A stretch of 25,337 nt of DNA from Anaerolineae bacterium (GTDB lineage: Bacteria > Chloroflexota > Anaerolineae > JAAYZQ01), in NCBI GenBank assembly GCA_016929795.1, contig JAFGIA010000331.1:1-25337 (forward strand), read 5' to 3'. The position numbers were made by a program, and so were the translations under genes. Below are positions 6,901 through 14,325 of this stretch, one piece after another. The notes under the pieces are model-generated. The model was not told the DNA's origin. It saw only the letters and a program-made list of their open reading frames with translations, and ran no database searches. Within the stretch, counting starts at the first letter, position 1. Each line of letters begins with the position of its first letter.

Positions 6901-8031
6901 ATGGGCTACGAACTTTCAATACCCGCCCGGATAAACATCCTCGGCAATCCATCCGACGCCTGCGAGGGCGACTTTGCCACCATCTCGGCAGCGGTCGACG
7001 TGCGCGCTGGCGCCCGGGTCGACGCAGCCAACGACCTGATCCTCGAGGCAGTGCAGCGCACCGACGGCACCTTTACCCTCCTCACCCACCTCCAGTTCGA
7101 CCGCGACGCGCTGCCGCTCCCCTACGACGGCGAGCTGGACCTGGTCAAGGGGGCCGTCAACCGCCTGCACGCCTACAGCGCCGAGTTCCGGGTCAAGTTC
7201 GCGCAGCGCGGCGTGCACCTGACGACGTGGACCGACGTGCCACGCCAGAGCGGCCTCGGCGGCTCATCCCTCTTTGTGCTCCTCACGCTGGCCGGGCTGC
7301 GCGCCTATTATGACCTGAACCCGCAGGTGCACAACGACTATGTCTTGGCCGAGCTGACACAGCGCGTCGAGGCCAAGGAGCTGGGCATCACCTGCGGCTA
7401 TGCCGACCGGTATACTCCGCTCTTTGGCGGCCTGGCCTACATCGACTATCGCGGCAAGCTCCACCAGGGCCAGCTCCAGGCCGAGCCCTACGCCACCTAT
7501 GAGCGCCTCGACCCCTGGGTGCGCGACCTGCCCCTCGTCGCCATCTCCACCGGCATCGTGCGCGACTCGGGCGACGTGCATGGGCGCATGCGCCCCCGCT
7601 ACGTCGAAGAGTATGACGCCTGGGTCGAGCGCGGCGGGGCCCCGCCCCCCATGGTGCGCTTTATGCAGGGCGCGTGGGCCACAGCCTGGCAGGGCAAGAT
7701 CGCCCTCCTGGCCGGCGACCTGGAGACGTTCGGCAAGCTGATGAGCGAGAACCATCGCCTCGTCAACGAGATGATGGCCTACTGCTGCTTCCAGGACGGC
7801 GCTGGCTGGGCCAACAACCTGCTGATCGACACGGCGCTCAGCAGCGGCGCGTTCGGCGCCAAGCTGACCGGCGCCGGGGGTGGCGGATCAGTGTTCGCCG
7901 TGACCCGGCCGGGGCACGAAGGCCAGCTCATGGAGCGCTGGCGGCAGACGGCGGCGGATGCAGGCCTGACCGGGGCGCGCATCTATCGCCCCCACGTTGC
8001 GCCGCGTGGCCTGACGGTCAAGGAGATGTAA
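6901..8031 (+). CDS. GHMP-family sugar kinase
   Basis: A 376-residue cytoplasmic kinase that should phosphorylate a sugar, probably at the anomeric carbon. All three GHMP motifs are visible: PARINILGNPSD (8-19), the phosphate-binding loop RQSGLGGSS (115-123) and the C-terminal glycine motif KLTGAGGGGSVFAV (321-334). The closest classes I recognise are glucuronokinase-like and heptose-kinase-like proteins; galactokinase is less likely because its signature is absent. AGGGGG 6 nt upstream of the ATG fixes the start. The next gene, a sugar nucleotidyltransferase, begins 1 nt after the stop, which points to a two-step salvage route from free sugar to NDP-sugar. The sugar is not identifiable from sequence alone. 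Confidence 0.88.
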   Translation: MGYELSIPARINILGNPSDACEGDFATISAAVDVRAGARVDAANDLILEAVQRTDGTFTLLTHLQFDRDALPLPYDGELDLVKGAVNRLHAYSAEFRVKFAQRGVHLTTWTDVPRQSGLGGSSLFVLLTLAGLRAYYDLNPQVHNDYVLAELTQRVEAKELGITCGYADRYTPLFGGLAYIDYRGKLHQGQLQAEPYATYERLDPWVRDLPLVAISTGIVRDSGDVHGRMRPRYVEEYDAWVERGGAPPPMVRFMQGAWATAWQGKIALLAGDLETFGKLMSENHRLVNEMMAYCCFQDGAGWANNLLIDTALSSGAFGAKLTGAGGGGSVFAVTRPGHEGQLMERWRQTAADAGLTGARIYRPHVAPRGLTVKEM

Positions 8032-8032
8032 C

Positions 8033-8986
8033 ATGCAGGGAGTCATCCTCGCCGCCGGCCACGGCTCGCGCTTGCAGCCGATCACCCTCACCCGCTCCAA
8101 GGCAATGGTGCCGATCCTGGGCAAGCCGATCGTCGAGCGTGTGATGGAGCACCTGCTTGCCAATGGCGTCGACGACTTCATCCTGGTCGTCAGCCCCAAC
8201 GACCGGTACATTACCCGCTACTTTCGACGCGACACCGAGATCGAGGCCGAGGTGCGCTTTGCCTACCAACCCGACAGGCTGGGCATGGCCAACGCGCTGG
8301 CCTGCGCCGCGCCGCTGATCGACGACGACGTGATCCTGTCGGCGTGCGACAACCTGATCTCTGCCGCGCACGTGGGCAACATGCTCGCTGCCTGGCATGC
8401 CGACCCGCCGGCGAACGCCGTCCTGACGCTCATGCCCGTCGAGCCGGAAAGGCTGGGCGCCGTGGGCATCGTCGAGCTGGAGGGCGAGTGGGTGACGCGC
8501 ATCGTCGAAAAGCCGGCGCCCGAAGAAGCGCCTTCGAACATCTCGAGCCTGCCTCTCTACTGCCTGTCGCGGCGTATCCTTGATTACCTGCCCCAGGTGC
8601 CATTGTCGCCCCGCGGCGAGTACGAGCTGCAAGACGCGATCCAGATGCTCATCGAGCGCGACGGGCACGTGCGCGGCGTGATGGTCGAGCGCCGCCTCAC
8701 GCTCACCAGCCCGACCGATCTCCTGGCCATTAACCGCCACTACCTGCTCAACGGCAACGACCAGCCGCAGCTCGCCCCCTACACCGTCGGCCCCAACACG
8801 CAGCTCATCACCCCGCTGCGCATCGAGCAGGGCACCCTCATCGGCCGCGATTGTGTCATTGGCCCCAACGTCTATGTCGAGCGCGACTGTCGCATCGGCC
8901 ACGGTGTGACCATCCGCGATGCGGTAGTTCTGCGCGAGTCAACCGTAGCCGATGGGGCGATGGTGGAGAACCAGGTGGTGTCGTAA
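8033..8986 (+). CDS. NDP-sugar pyrophosphorylase (RmlA/GlmU-like nucleotidyltransferase)
   Basis: A 317-residue enzyme that transfers a nucleoside monophosphate to a sugar 1-phosphate. The N-terminal Rossmann-like domain carries the signature LAAGHGSRLQPIT (6-18) with SKAMVPILGKP (23-33), and has SACDN and VEKPAP further on. The C-terminal third has a short left-handed beta-helix of hexapeptide repeats (GTLIGRDCVIGPNVYVE, then CRIGHGVTI). That tail is shorter than in GlmU, and no acetyltransferase activity is implied. The start lies 1 nt after the kinase stop, so both are one transcript and probably act in sequence. The nucleotide and sugar are unknown. Confidence 0.9.
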   Translation: MQGVILAAGHGSRLQPITLTRSKAMVPILGKPIVERVMEHLLANGVDDFILVVSPNDRYITRYFRRDTEIEAEVRFAYQPDRLGMANALACAAPLIDDDVILSACDNLISAAHVGNMLAAWHADPPANAVLTLMPVEPERLGAVGIVELEGEWVTRIVEKPAPEEAPSNISSLPLYCLSRRILDYLPQVPLSPRGEYELQDAIQMLIERDGHVRGVMVERRLTLTSPTDLLAINRHYLLNGNDQPQLAPYTVGPNTQLITPLRIEQGTLIGRDCVIGPNVYVERDCRIGHGVTIRDAVVLRESTVADGAMVENQVVS

Positions 8987-9013
8987 CGCATCACGTTTGT
9001 AAGGAGAGAAAGG

Positions 9014-10657
9014 ATGTCTGAAGAAGCACGGTTTTACGAGCGGGCAGAGCATTGGTTCTATCGGCTGCTGGAGTTCAACCCCGTGGCCGCGACCCAGATC
9101 GGCGATCATCGGTTCGACGACCAGTTGGCAGACATGAGCGGCCAAGCGCTCGATCGCCAGCAACAAGAGATCCTGAGCGCCCTGGCCGAATTTCGGGCGA
9201 TCGACCGATCCGGCTTGGCCCTCAGCGCGCAGATCGACCATGAGCTGACGGTCGCCATCTTTGAGATGTTTGCGCGCGAGTACGAGCAGGGGCGCGGCCA
9301 CCTGCGCAATCCCGGCACCTACCTGGACGAGGTAACCGCCGGCGTCTTTTTGCTGACCCTGCTCGACTTTGCCCCACTGCCGCAGCGGCTGGCATCGGCC
9401 CTCGGCCGCGTGCGCCAGGTGCCGCGCGTGCTGCGCGAAGGGCGCGCCAACCTGGTTCCGGCCGAGGTGCCGCCCGTGTGGGCCGAGATCGCGCTGGAGC
9501 AGGCAGCGTCTGTGCCCGGCCTCTACCTCGGCCTCCTGCCCATGATCGCCTCCCAGGCTGCCCCCGACCTGGTGGAGCCGTTGACAGAGGCAGGACAGGC
9601 AGCCGCGGCAGCAGTACAGGAGTTTGCCACCTACCTGCAGGAAGAGGTGCTGCCGGTGGCCAGGGGCGATTTCGCCGCAGGCACCGACCTCTTTAACCAG
9701 AAGCTGGCCCGCGAGCACATGGTGGATTACGATGCCGACCAGTTGATCGAGATCGGATGGGAGATATTCCACCACACGCGCGAGCAGATGCAGACTGTCG
9801 CCGCCGAGATCGACCCCCACCGCACCGTGCGCCAGATCCTGGAAGACGCCAAGAACGATCACCCCACGGCCGAGATGCTGATCGAAGCGTACCAAAAAGA
9901 GATGACTGCCATCCGCCAGTACGTGATCGACCAGGGCATTGCCACCATCCCACCCGGCGAGCAGCTCAAGGTGATCGAGACCCCATCCTTCTTGCGGCCG
10001 ATCCTGCCCTACGCGGCCTACATGCAGCCCGGCCTGCTCGAAGAAAAGCAGGAAGGTCACTTTCTGGTCACCCCCATCGATCCCGATTCGCCGCCGGAAG
10101 AGCAGGAGCAAACGCTAAAGGGCCACTACTGGGCCAAGCTGCCCATCACGGCGCTGCACGAGGCCTATCCGGGCCACCACCTGCAGCTTATCTGGGCCAA
10201 CCGCCAGCCCACCATTCCACGCCGCCTCGGCTCAATCATCGCCACCCTATTCATCGAGGGCTGGGCGTTCTACTGCGAAGAGCTGCTCGAAGAGCTGGGC
10301 TACATCTCCCAGCCTGTGCAGCGACTGGGCCGGTTGTCCGATCAGCTCTGGCGCGCGGCGCGCATCATCCTCGACGTGTCGCTCCATACACGCGGCATGC
10401 CGGTGGACGATGCCGTGGCCATGCTCGTCGACGAGTGCGGCCTGGAGCCGGCCAACGCGCTGGCAGAGGTGCGGCGCTACACCCAGACCCCGACCCAGCC
10501 CCAGTCGTACCTGATGGGCAAGCGCGCCATCCTCAACCTGGTGGAGGATTATCGTCGTGCCCACCCCGGCGTCACGCTGCGCGAGCTGCACGACGCCATC
10601 CTGGGCGCAGGCTCGCTGCCGCCGCGCCTGATGCGCAGGCACCTGGGGCTGGATTAG
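9014..10657 (+). CDS. DUF885 family putative metallo-hydrolase
   Basis: A 547-residue, mostly helical protein without a signal peptide, so probably cytoplasmic. It carries the DUF885 metal site HEAYPGHHLQ (382-391) and the downstream EGWAFYCEE (415-423), whose glutamate is the likely third ligand. DUF885 proteins resemble zinc carboxypeptidase-like metallopeptidases; activity has been shown for few members, so peptidase function is inference. AAGGAG a few bases upstream supports ATG 9014. It follows the pyrophosphorylase by 27 nt and could be on the same transcript, without an obvious functional link. Confidence 0.88.
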   Translation: MSEEARFYERAEHWFYRLLEFNPVAATQIGDHRFDDQLADMSGQALDRQQQEILSALAEFRAIDRSGLALSAQIDHELTVAIFEMFAREYEQGRGHLRNPGTYLDEVTAGVFLLTLLDFAPLPQRLASALGRVRQVPRVLREGRANLVPAEVPPVWAEIALEQAASVPGLYLGLLPMIASQAAPDLVEPLTEAGQAAAAAVQEFATYLQEEVLPVARGDFAAGTDLFNQKLAREHMVDYDADQLIEIGWEIFHHTREQMQTVAAEIDPHRTVRQILEDAKNDHPTAEMLIEAYQKEMTAIRQYVIDQGIATIPPGEQLKVIETPSFLRPILPYAAYMQPGLLEEKQEGHFLVTPIDPDSPPEEQEQTLKGHYWAKLPITALHEAYPGHHLQLIWANRQPTIPRRLGSIIATLFIEGWAFYCEELLEELGYISQPVQRLGRLSDQLWRAARIILDVSLHTRGMPVDDAVAMLVDECGLEPANALAEVRRYTQTPTQPQSYLMGKRAILNLVEDYRRAHPGVTLRELHDAILGAGSLPPRLMRRHLGLD

Positions 10658-10662
10658 AACGA

Positions 10663-10722
10663 TAGATTGGTAGATTGGTACCAATTTACCAATCTACCAA
10701 TCTACCAATCTACCGATCTACC
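10663..10722. repeat. Hairpin of tandem 8-mers (AGATTGGT / ACCAATCT)
   Basis: The left arm TAGATTGGTAGATTGGTA (10663-10680) is exactly complementary to 10687-10704, with a 6-nt CCAATT loop. The right side continues the 8-mer ACCAATCT for a third and a variant fourth copy (ACCGATCT) up to 10722. It fills the gap between the DUF885 stop and the YigZ start and could terminate or stabilise transcripts. There is no T-run. Confidence 0.9.
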
Positions 10723-10734
10723 ACCACACACACC

Positions 10735-11394
10735 ATGGACTCGTACGACGTCCCGGCGCACGAGACCCGCATCGAGATGTGGGCGGGCAACTCGCGCTTT
10801 ATCGCCACTGCGGCGCCTGCGTTCAGCGTAGAAGAGGCGCGGGCGTTCGTGGAGCGCATCCGGGCCGAGTTTGCCGACGCGACGCACAACGTGCCGGCCT
10901 ACGTGGTGGGGCACGGCAGCAGCGTGATTGCACACACACACGACGACGGCGAGCCATCAGGCACGGCGGGGCGGCCCGCGCTGGCCGTGCTGCAGGGGAG
11001 CGGGCTGGGGGACGTGGCGGTGGTGGTGACGCGCTATTTCGGCGGCACCAAGCTGGGCACCGGCGGCCTCGTGCGCGCCTACGGCGACGCGGTGCGCGAG
11101 GTACTTGAGGTCCTGCCCCACGCGCGCAAGGTGCAGACCCACGTCGTCATGGCCGAGCTGCCCTACAACCTGTACGAGCTGGCCCGCCAGGCCGTCGAGG
11201 CGCATGGGGGCGTGCTGCTCGACCAGGAGTTCGCGGCCAACGTCACCCTGACGGCGCGCTTTGCCGTCGAGGCGTTCGACGGCTTTCAGGCGGCGCTGCA
11301 AGAGGTATCGAACGGGCAGGTGGCAGCCGAGATCGTGGAGCGCGACCAGGCGGCGATCGTGCCCATCGCGGCGGATGCAGATCCCGAGCAGTAG
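10735..11394 (+). CDS. YigZ/IMPACT family protein
   Basis: A 219-residue protein with the N-terminal IMPACT/UPF0029 domain (about 10-125) and the C-terminal DUF1949 ferredoxin-like domain (about 135-195), the bacterial YigZ layout. Diagnostic segments are HDDGEPSGTAGRPAL and VVVTRYFGGTKLGTGGLVRA. Bacterial members are poorly characterised; eukaryotic IMPACT regulates the GCN2 kinase, and a role with translation or RNA in bacteria is inference. The upstream frame reads through the hairpin repeat, so ATG 10735 is preferred. No Shine-Dalgarno precedes it, which leaves the start a little uncertain. The stop overlaps or abuts the next gene. Confidence 0.9.
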   Translation: MDSYDVPAHETRIEMWAGNSRFIATAAPAFSVEEARAFVERIRAEFADATHNVPAYVVGHGSSVIAHTHDDGEPSGTAGRPALAVLQGSGLGDVAVVVTRYFGGTKLGTGGLVRAYGDAVREVLEVLPHARKVQTHVVMAELPYNLYELARQAVEAHGGVLLDQEFAANVTLTARFAVEAFDGFQAALQEVSNGQVAAEIVERDQAAIVPIAADADPEQ

Positions 11395-12577
11395 CGTGAG
11401 CCACACTGCCGGCAACCTGGTGCACCTCGACTTTTCCGCGCTCGACGTGGAGGCAGCGCACCGGGCGCTGGGCCGGGACGTGAGCGCCCAGGTGCACGCG
11501 ATCCTCCACAGGAAACTCGACCACCTCGACGCGCCCGCGCTCGCCATCCAGGCTCGCCTCGTCAGAGCGTGCCGGTCCGCGCTCGACAGCCGGCTGACAG
11601 CGCCCGCGCTCGACCTGCCGGTCCGGTCCGCCCTGCGCCACTACCTGGGTTCTCTATCCGCCTGGGCCAAAGGCGCCGGCCTCGACCGGTTCGCCGCCGA
11701 AAACGCGCCTCGCCTGCGCGTGGATGGCACGCCTCTCACCGCAGACGAGCTGGCCCTCTGGCTGCAGAGCGAGCAGGGGGGCTGTCAGACGGGGATCTAC
11801 CGGGATGATGATGGCTCGATTATCCTGTGGCACACCGAGGAGGACATAGAATCAGCCCCGGGCGCCCGCTTTGACCGGCTCAGGCTCTTTTCCTACCAGG
11901 CTGCCACCCCCGGAAAGGTGGCGACGTCCTTCATCTATCCCGACCTGCTGCCCGGCCCGACCTTTGGCTGGAGCAGCGATCTCTACCTCCAGGCCGTCGA
12001 TTCCCTCTTTGTGCGCGTCCAGGAGACTCGAGGTGCGATTTTCCCCAACGTGGTCGCCTGGATGCGGCTCTACCTGGGACGGGAGATCGGCACAGAACGC
12101 CTGATCCGCGCGTTGGCCCCCTACGCCGGCGGCTATGCCCTGCTGACGGTGCACCGCGACGAGCAGGGCTGGCAGGGGAACAAGATCGAGTTCGCGGGCA
12201 GCCAGCAGCTATCCGCATCCCTCTCCGACCGGCCCGGTGACTTGATATTCCAGGCCAACGTGTTCTCCGACAGAGAATCGCAGATTGCACAGGCGTACGA
12301 AGAGATTGGTGCCCCCAAGAGAGAACTTTTTGAAAAGAGAATCACACGGACCGCGCAAGAGATCGGAACGATCCGGCGATCCGGCAACAAGATAGAATGC
12401 TTCCGGAGGCTTCTCGCTTCCAAAACTGGCGGAGATTTCGCCTACAGCAACCCGGACGTGAAGGCCACCTTTCTGTGCCACGCCCGCGGGCAAGCGCCAC
12501 TGATCTGGGTTGGCGCGGGGCCTGCATCGTGCGGGGATGAATTGCTGTCAGTCACACAAGCAGTGACTACCCGCTGA
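11375..12577 (+). CDS. Hypothetical protein, possible C45-type Ntn-hydrolase/acyltransferase
   Basis: No confident family is recognised by eye. The order of segments resembles acyl-CoA:6-APA acyltransferase-like (C45) Ntn hydrolases: a candidate nucleophile in QGGCQTG (Cys137), then a beta-strand and WHTEED (152-157). After those come TFGWSSDLYLQAVDSLF where C45 proteins have 'GMNE-GL', LTVHRDEQGW, and QANVFSD where they have 'NHF'. If right, the enzyme would be self-processed before Cys137 and act on an amide bond. There is no signal peptide. ATG 11375 overlaps the YigZ gene by 20 nt; GTG 11396 is an alternative. The alpha/beta hydrolase gene follows after 4 nt. CDS status is firm; function is tentative. 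Confidence 0.75.
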   Translation: MQIPSSSVSHTAGNLVHLDFSALDVEAAHRALGRDVSAQVHAILHRKLDHLDAPALAIQARLVRACRSALDSRLTAPALDLPVRSALRHYLGSLSAWAKGAGLDRFAAENAPRLRVDGTPLTADELALWLQSEQGGCQTGIYRDDDGSIILWHTEEDIESAPGARFDRLRLFSYQAATPGKVATSFIYPDLLPGPTFGWSSDLYLQAVDSLFVRVQETRGAIFPNVVAWMRLYLGREIGTERLIRALAPYAGGYALLTVHRDEQGWQGNKIEFAGSQQLSASLSDRPGDLIFQANVFSDRESQIAQAYEEIGAPKRELFEKRITRTAQEIGTIRRSGNKIECFRRLLASKTGGDFAYSNPDVKATFLCHARGQAPLIWVGAGPASCGDELLSVTQAVTTR

Positions 12578-12581
12578 GCCC

Positions 12582-13541
12582 ATGATCAAAAAGCCGCCAA
12601 CTCACACCCCTTTTACATTCCTCCTCATCACCCTGCTTCTCGGCGCAGCTATCTTGGCCTGCGCCGGCCCGGTCGCGCCGTCACCCACCCCGCCACTCCC
12701 CAACCCACAGCCTGGTGTCGTCGAGGTCGTGCCCGGCGCGCACGGCAGCCACGTGCGCTACGTACCCACAGCCCTCACCTCTCCGCCGCCTCTCGTCGTC
12801 CTGGCCCACGGCACGCCTGGCGACGGCGAGACGGCCCAGGCCGCGGCACGATATTATGTCGAAAACTGGAAGGCGTGGGCAGAGACGCACGGCGCCATCC
12901 TGATCGCCCCGGCGTTCGACCAGGCGAACTTTGGCAGCAAAGAGGTCGACATGACGCATGGCGGCTATCGCGGCCTGTTCGGGCGCCAGGTCGGCGCCGA
13001 CGCGTGGGTCATCGAGCTGGTCGATGCCTACGCGGCACGCTACGACCTCACCAACCGGCGGTTCTACCTGTACGGCCACTCGGCCGGCGGCCAGTTCGCC
13101 GCACGCTTCCTGGTAACCCACCCCGAGCGGCTGCACGGCGCCGTCATCAGTGCACCGGTGACCTACCCCCACCCCGACCCTGACATCGCCTGGCCCTTCG
13201 GACTGGCACCCTTTGACGGCACACTTCAGTGGACCGATCCACCGGGCGAAACGCCGGCGCGCGTCGAGCCGGATCCTACCACCTGGCTGGCAGGCGTGCA
13301 GGTTCCGGCCGTCGTCGTCGTCGGGCTGAACGACCTGGAGCCTCAACTGGCCTGGCCCGGGCAGCGCCCCACCAACCGGGTGACCATCGCCCGCGATTGG
13401 GTGGCCGAGATGGAAGCGTGGGCCAGCGCGCACGGCATCGAAAGCCGGATCGAGCTGTCGATGATCCCCGGACTCGGCCACAGCGCCTACGGCCTCCTGC
13501 CCCACTGCCAGCAGGCAATGGCAACGCTCCTGGAAAAGTGA
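12582..13541 (+). CDS. Lipoprotein alpha/beta hydrolase
   Basis: A 319-residue secreted, probably lipid-anchored hydrolase. Residues 1-27 form a lipoprotein signal with a long hydrophobic core and the lipobox ILAC (Cys27), followed by a short Pro-rich linker. The hydrolase fold shows VVLAHGTPGD (oxyanion region), the nucleophile elbow YGHSAGGQ (Ser167), an acidic candidate in VVVGLNDLEP and the catalytic-His candidate PGLGHSAYG near the C-terminus. It resembles PHB-depolymerase/feruloyl esterase-like (LpqC-like) proteins, but the substrate is unknown. The 4-nt gap to the upstream gene suggests a common transcript. Confidence 0.85.
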   Translation: MIKKPPTHTPFTFLLITLLLGAAILACAGPVAPSPTPPLPNPQPGVVEVVPGAHGSHVRYVPTALTSPPPLVVLAHGTPGDGETAQAAARYYVENWKAWAETHGAILIAPAFDQANFGSKEVDMTHGGYRGLFGRQVGADAWVIELVDAYAARYDLTNRRFYLYGHSAGGQFAARFLVTHPERLHGAVISAPVTYPHPDPDIAWPFGLAPFDGTLQWTDPPGETPARVEPDPTTWLAGVQVPAVVVVGLNDLEPQLAWPGQRPTNRVTIARDWVAEMEAWASAHGIESRIELSMIPGLGHSAYGLLPHCQQAMATLLEK

Positions 13542-13581
13542 TCTGTGTGCGTCTCGAGCGCCAAGAGCGGCAACGTGACGC

Positions 13582-13610
13582 TTGACGCCAGCACGATCTC
13601 GCGCTATACT
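13582..13610 (+). promoter_or_regulatory. Sigma-70-type promoter giving a probable leaderless transcript
   Basis: TTGACG (13582-13587), a 17-nt spacer and TATACT (13605-13610). The predicted +1 is about 13617, while the ATG of the zinc-ribbon gene begins at 13618, so the mRNA would have almost no leader. Confidence 0.75.
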
Positions 13611-13617
13611 GGCGTCC

Positions 13618-14325
13618 ATGTTCGACAATATGCTGATCGTCATCGCGCTGGCCGTCGTGGTGGTGCTCGTCTCCCGCGCCGCGCGCATCTGGATCGACTC
13701 GCGCGCGCTCGGCTGGCCCCTGCTGCGCCGGCTCGGCTGGGCGCTGCTCGGCGCGGTGGCACCCAGCAGCTACTGGTGGGAAGCGCGCGTGCAGGCGCTC
13801 GAGGGCGAGGCGCAGGAGGCGCTGGTTGACGCCGAGATGGCGACGCTCGATCTCGACCAGCCCGACGCGCTCGAATGCCCCCTGTGTGGCGCGCAGGTGC
13901 CGCGCGCCTGGACGGTCGATGCGAAAGGGCGCGTCACCGTCGCGCCGGGGCCGGTCGAGTGCCCCGCGTGCGACTTTCGGCTCGACGCCTGCCGCCACTG
14001 TGCCCACTTTTTGCCCGGCCTGCCACACGGCTGGGCACAGCCGGCATTTGCCGACGACGACATGACCTACGGCCGCTGTGGTTTCTACAAGGCGGTTCAG
14101 CCCGTGGAGCAGGCCGCCGATCCCGACATGGCACGCCAGCTAAAAGTGCGCGGCTATGACCAGATCCGCGCCCCACGACCCATCGCCGACAGTTTCCTTC
14201 CCCCCGATAGCTGCCGCGCCTTCAAGCCCGACCGTCGCCGGCTCAAGATGGGCGGGGTCAAGTGGCCCGACACGCGCCGCACGGCGCTGATGAAAGGGGC
14301 AAGGGACAGGGGTGAAACAGGTTAG
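13618..14325 (+). CDS. Membrane-anchored zinc-ribbon protein of unknown function
   Basis: A 235-residue protein with one N-terminal membrane helix (about 4-22) and a cysteine-rich body. The pairs CPLCG (87-91), CPACDF (115-120) and CRHCAHF (125-131), with GRCGFYK (152-158) and SCRAF (198-202), give eight cysteines, enough for one zinc ribbon and a second metal site. I do not recognise a named family. ATG 13618 is chosen because the frame farther up would use the promoter itself as coding sequence. No Shine-Dalgarno is present, which fits a leaderless mRNA. The end overlaps the serine dehydratase start by 14 nt, so the two are probably coupled, though a functional link is not evident. Confidence 0.82.
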   Translation: MFDNMLIVIALAVVVVLVSRAARIWIDSRALGWPLLRRLGWALLGAVAPSSYWWEARVQALEGEAQEALVDAEMATLDLDQPDALECPLCGAQVPRAWTVDAKGRVTVAPGPVECPACDFRLDACRHCAHFLPGLPHGWAQPAFADDDMTYGRCGFYKAVQPVEQAADPDMARQLKVRGYDQIRAPRPIADSFLPPDSCRAFKPDRRRLKMGGVKWPDTRRTALMKGARDRGETG

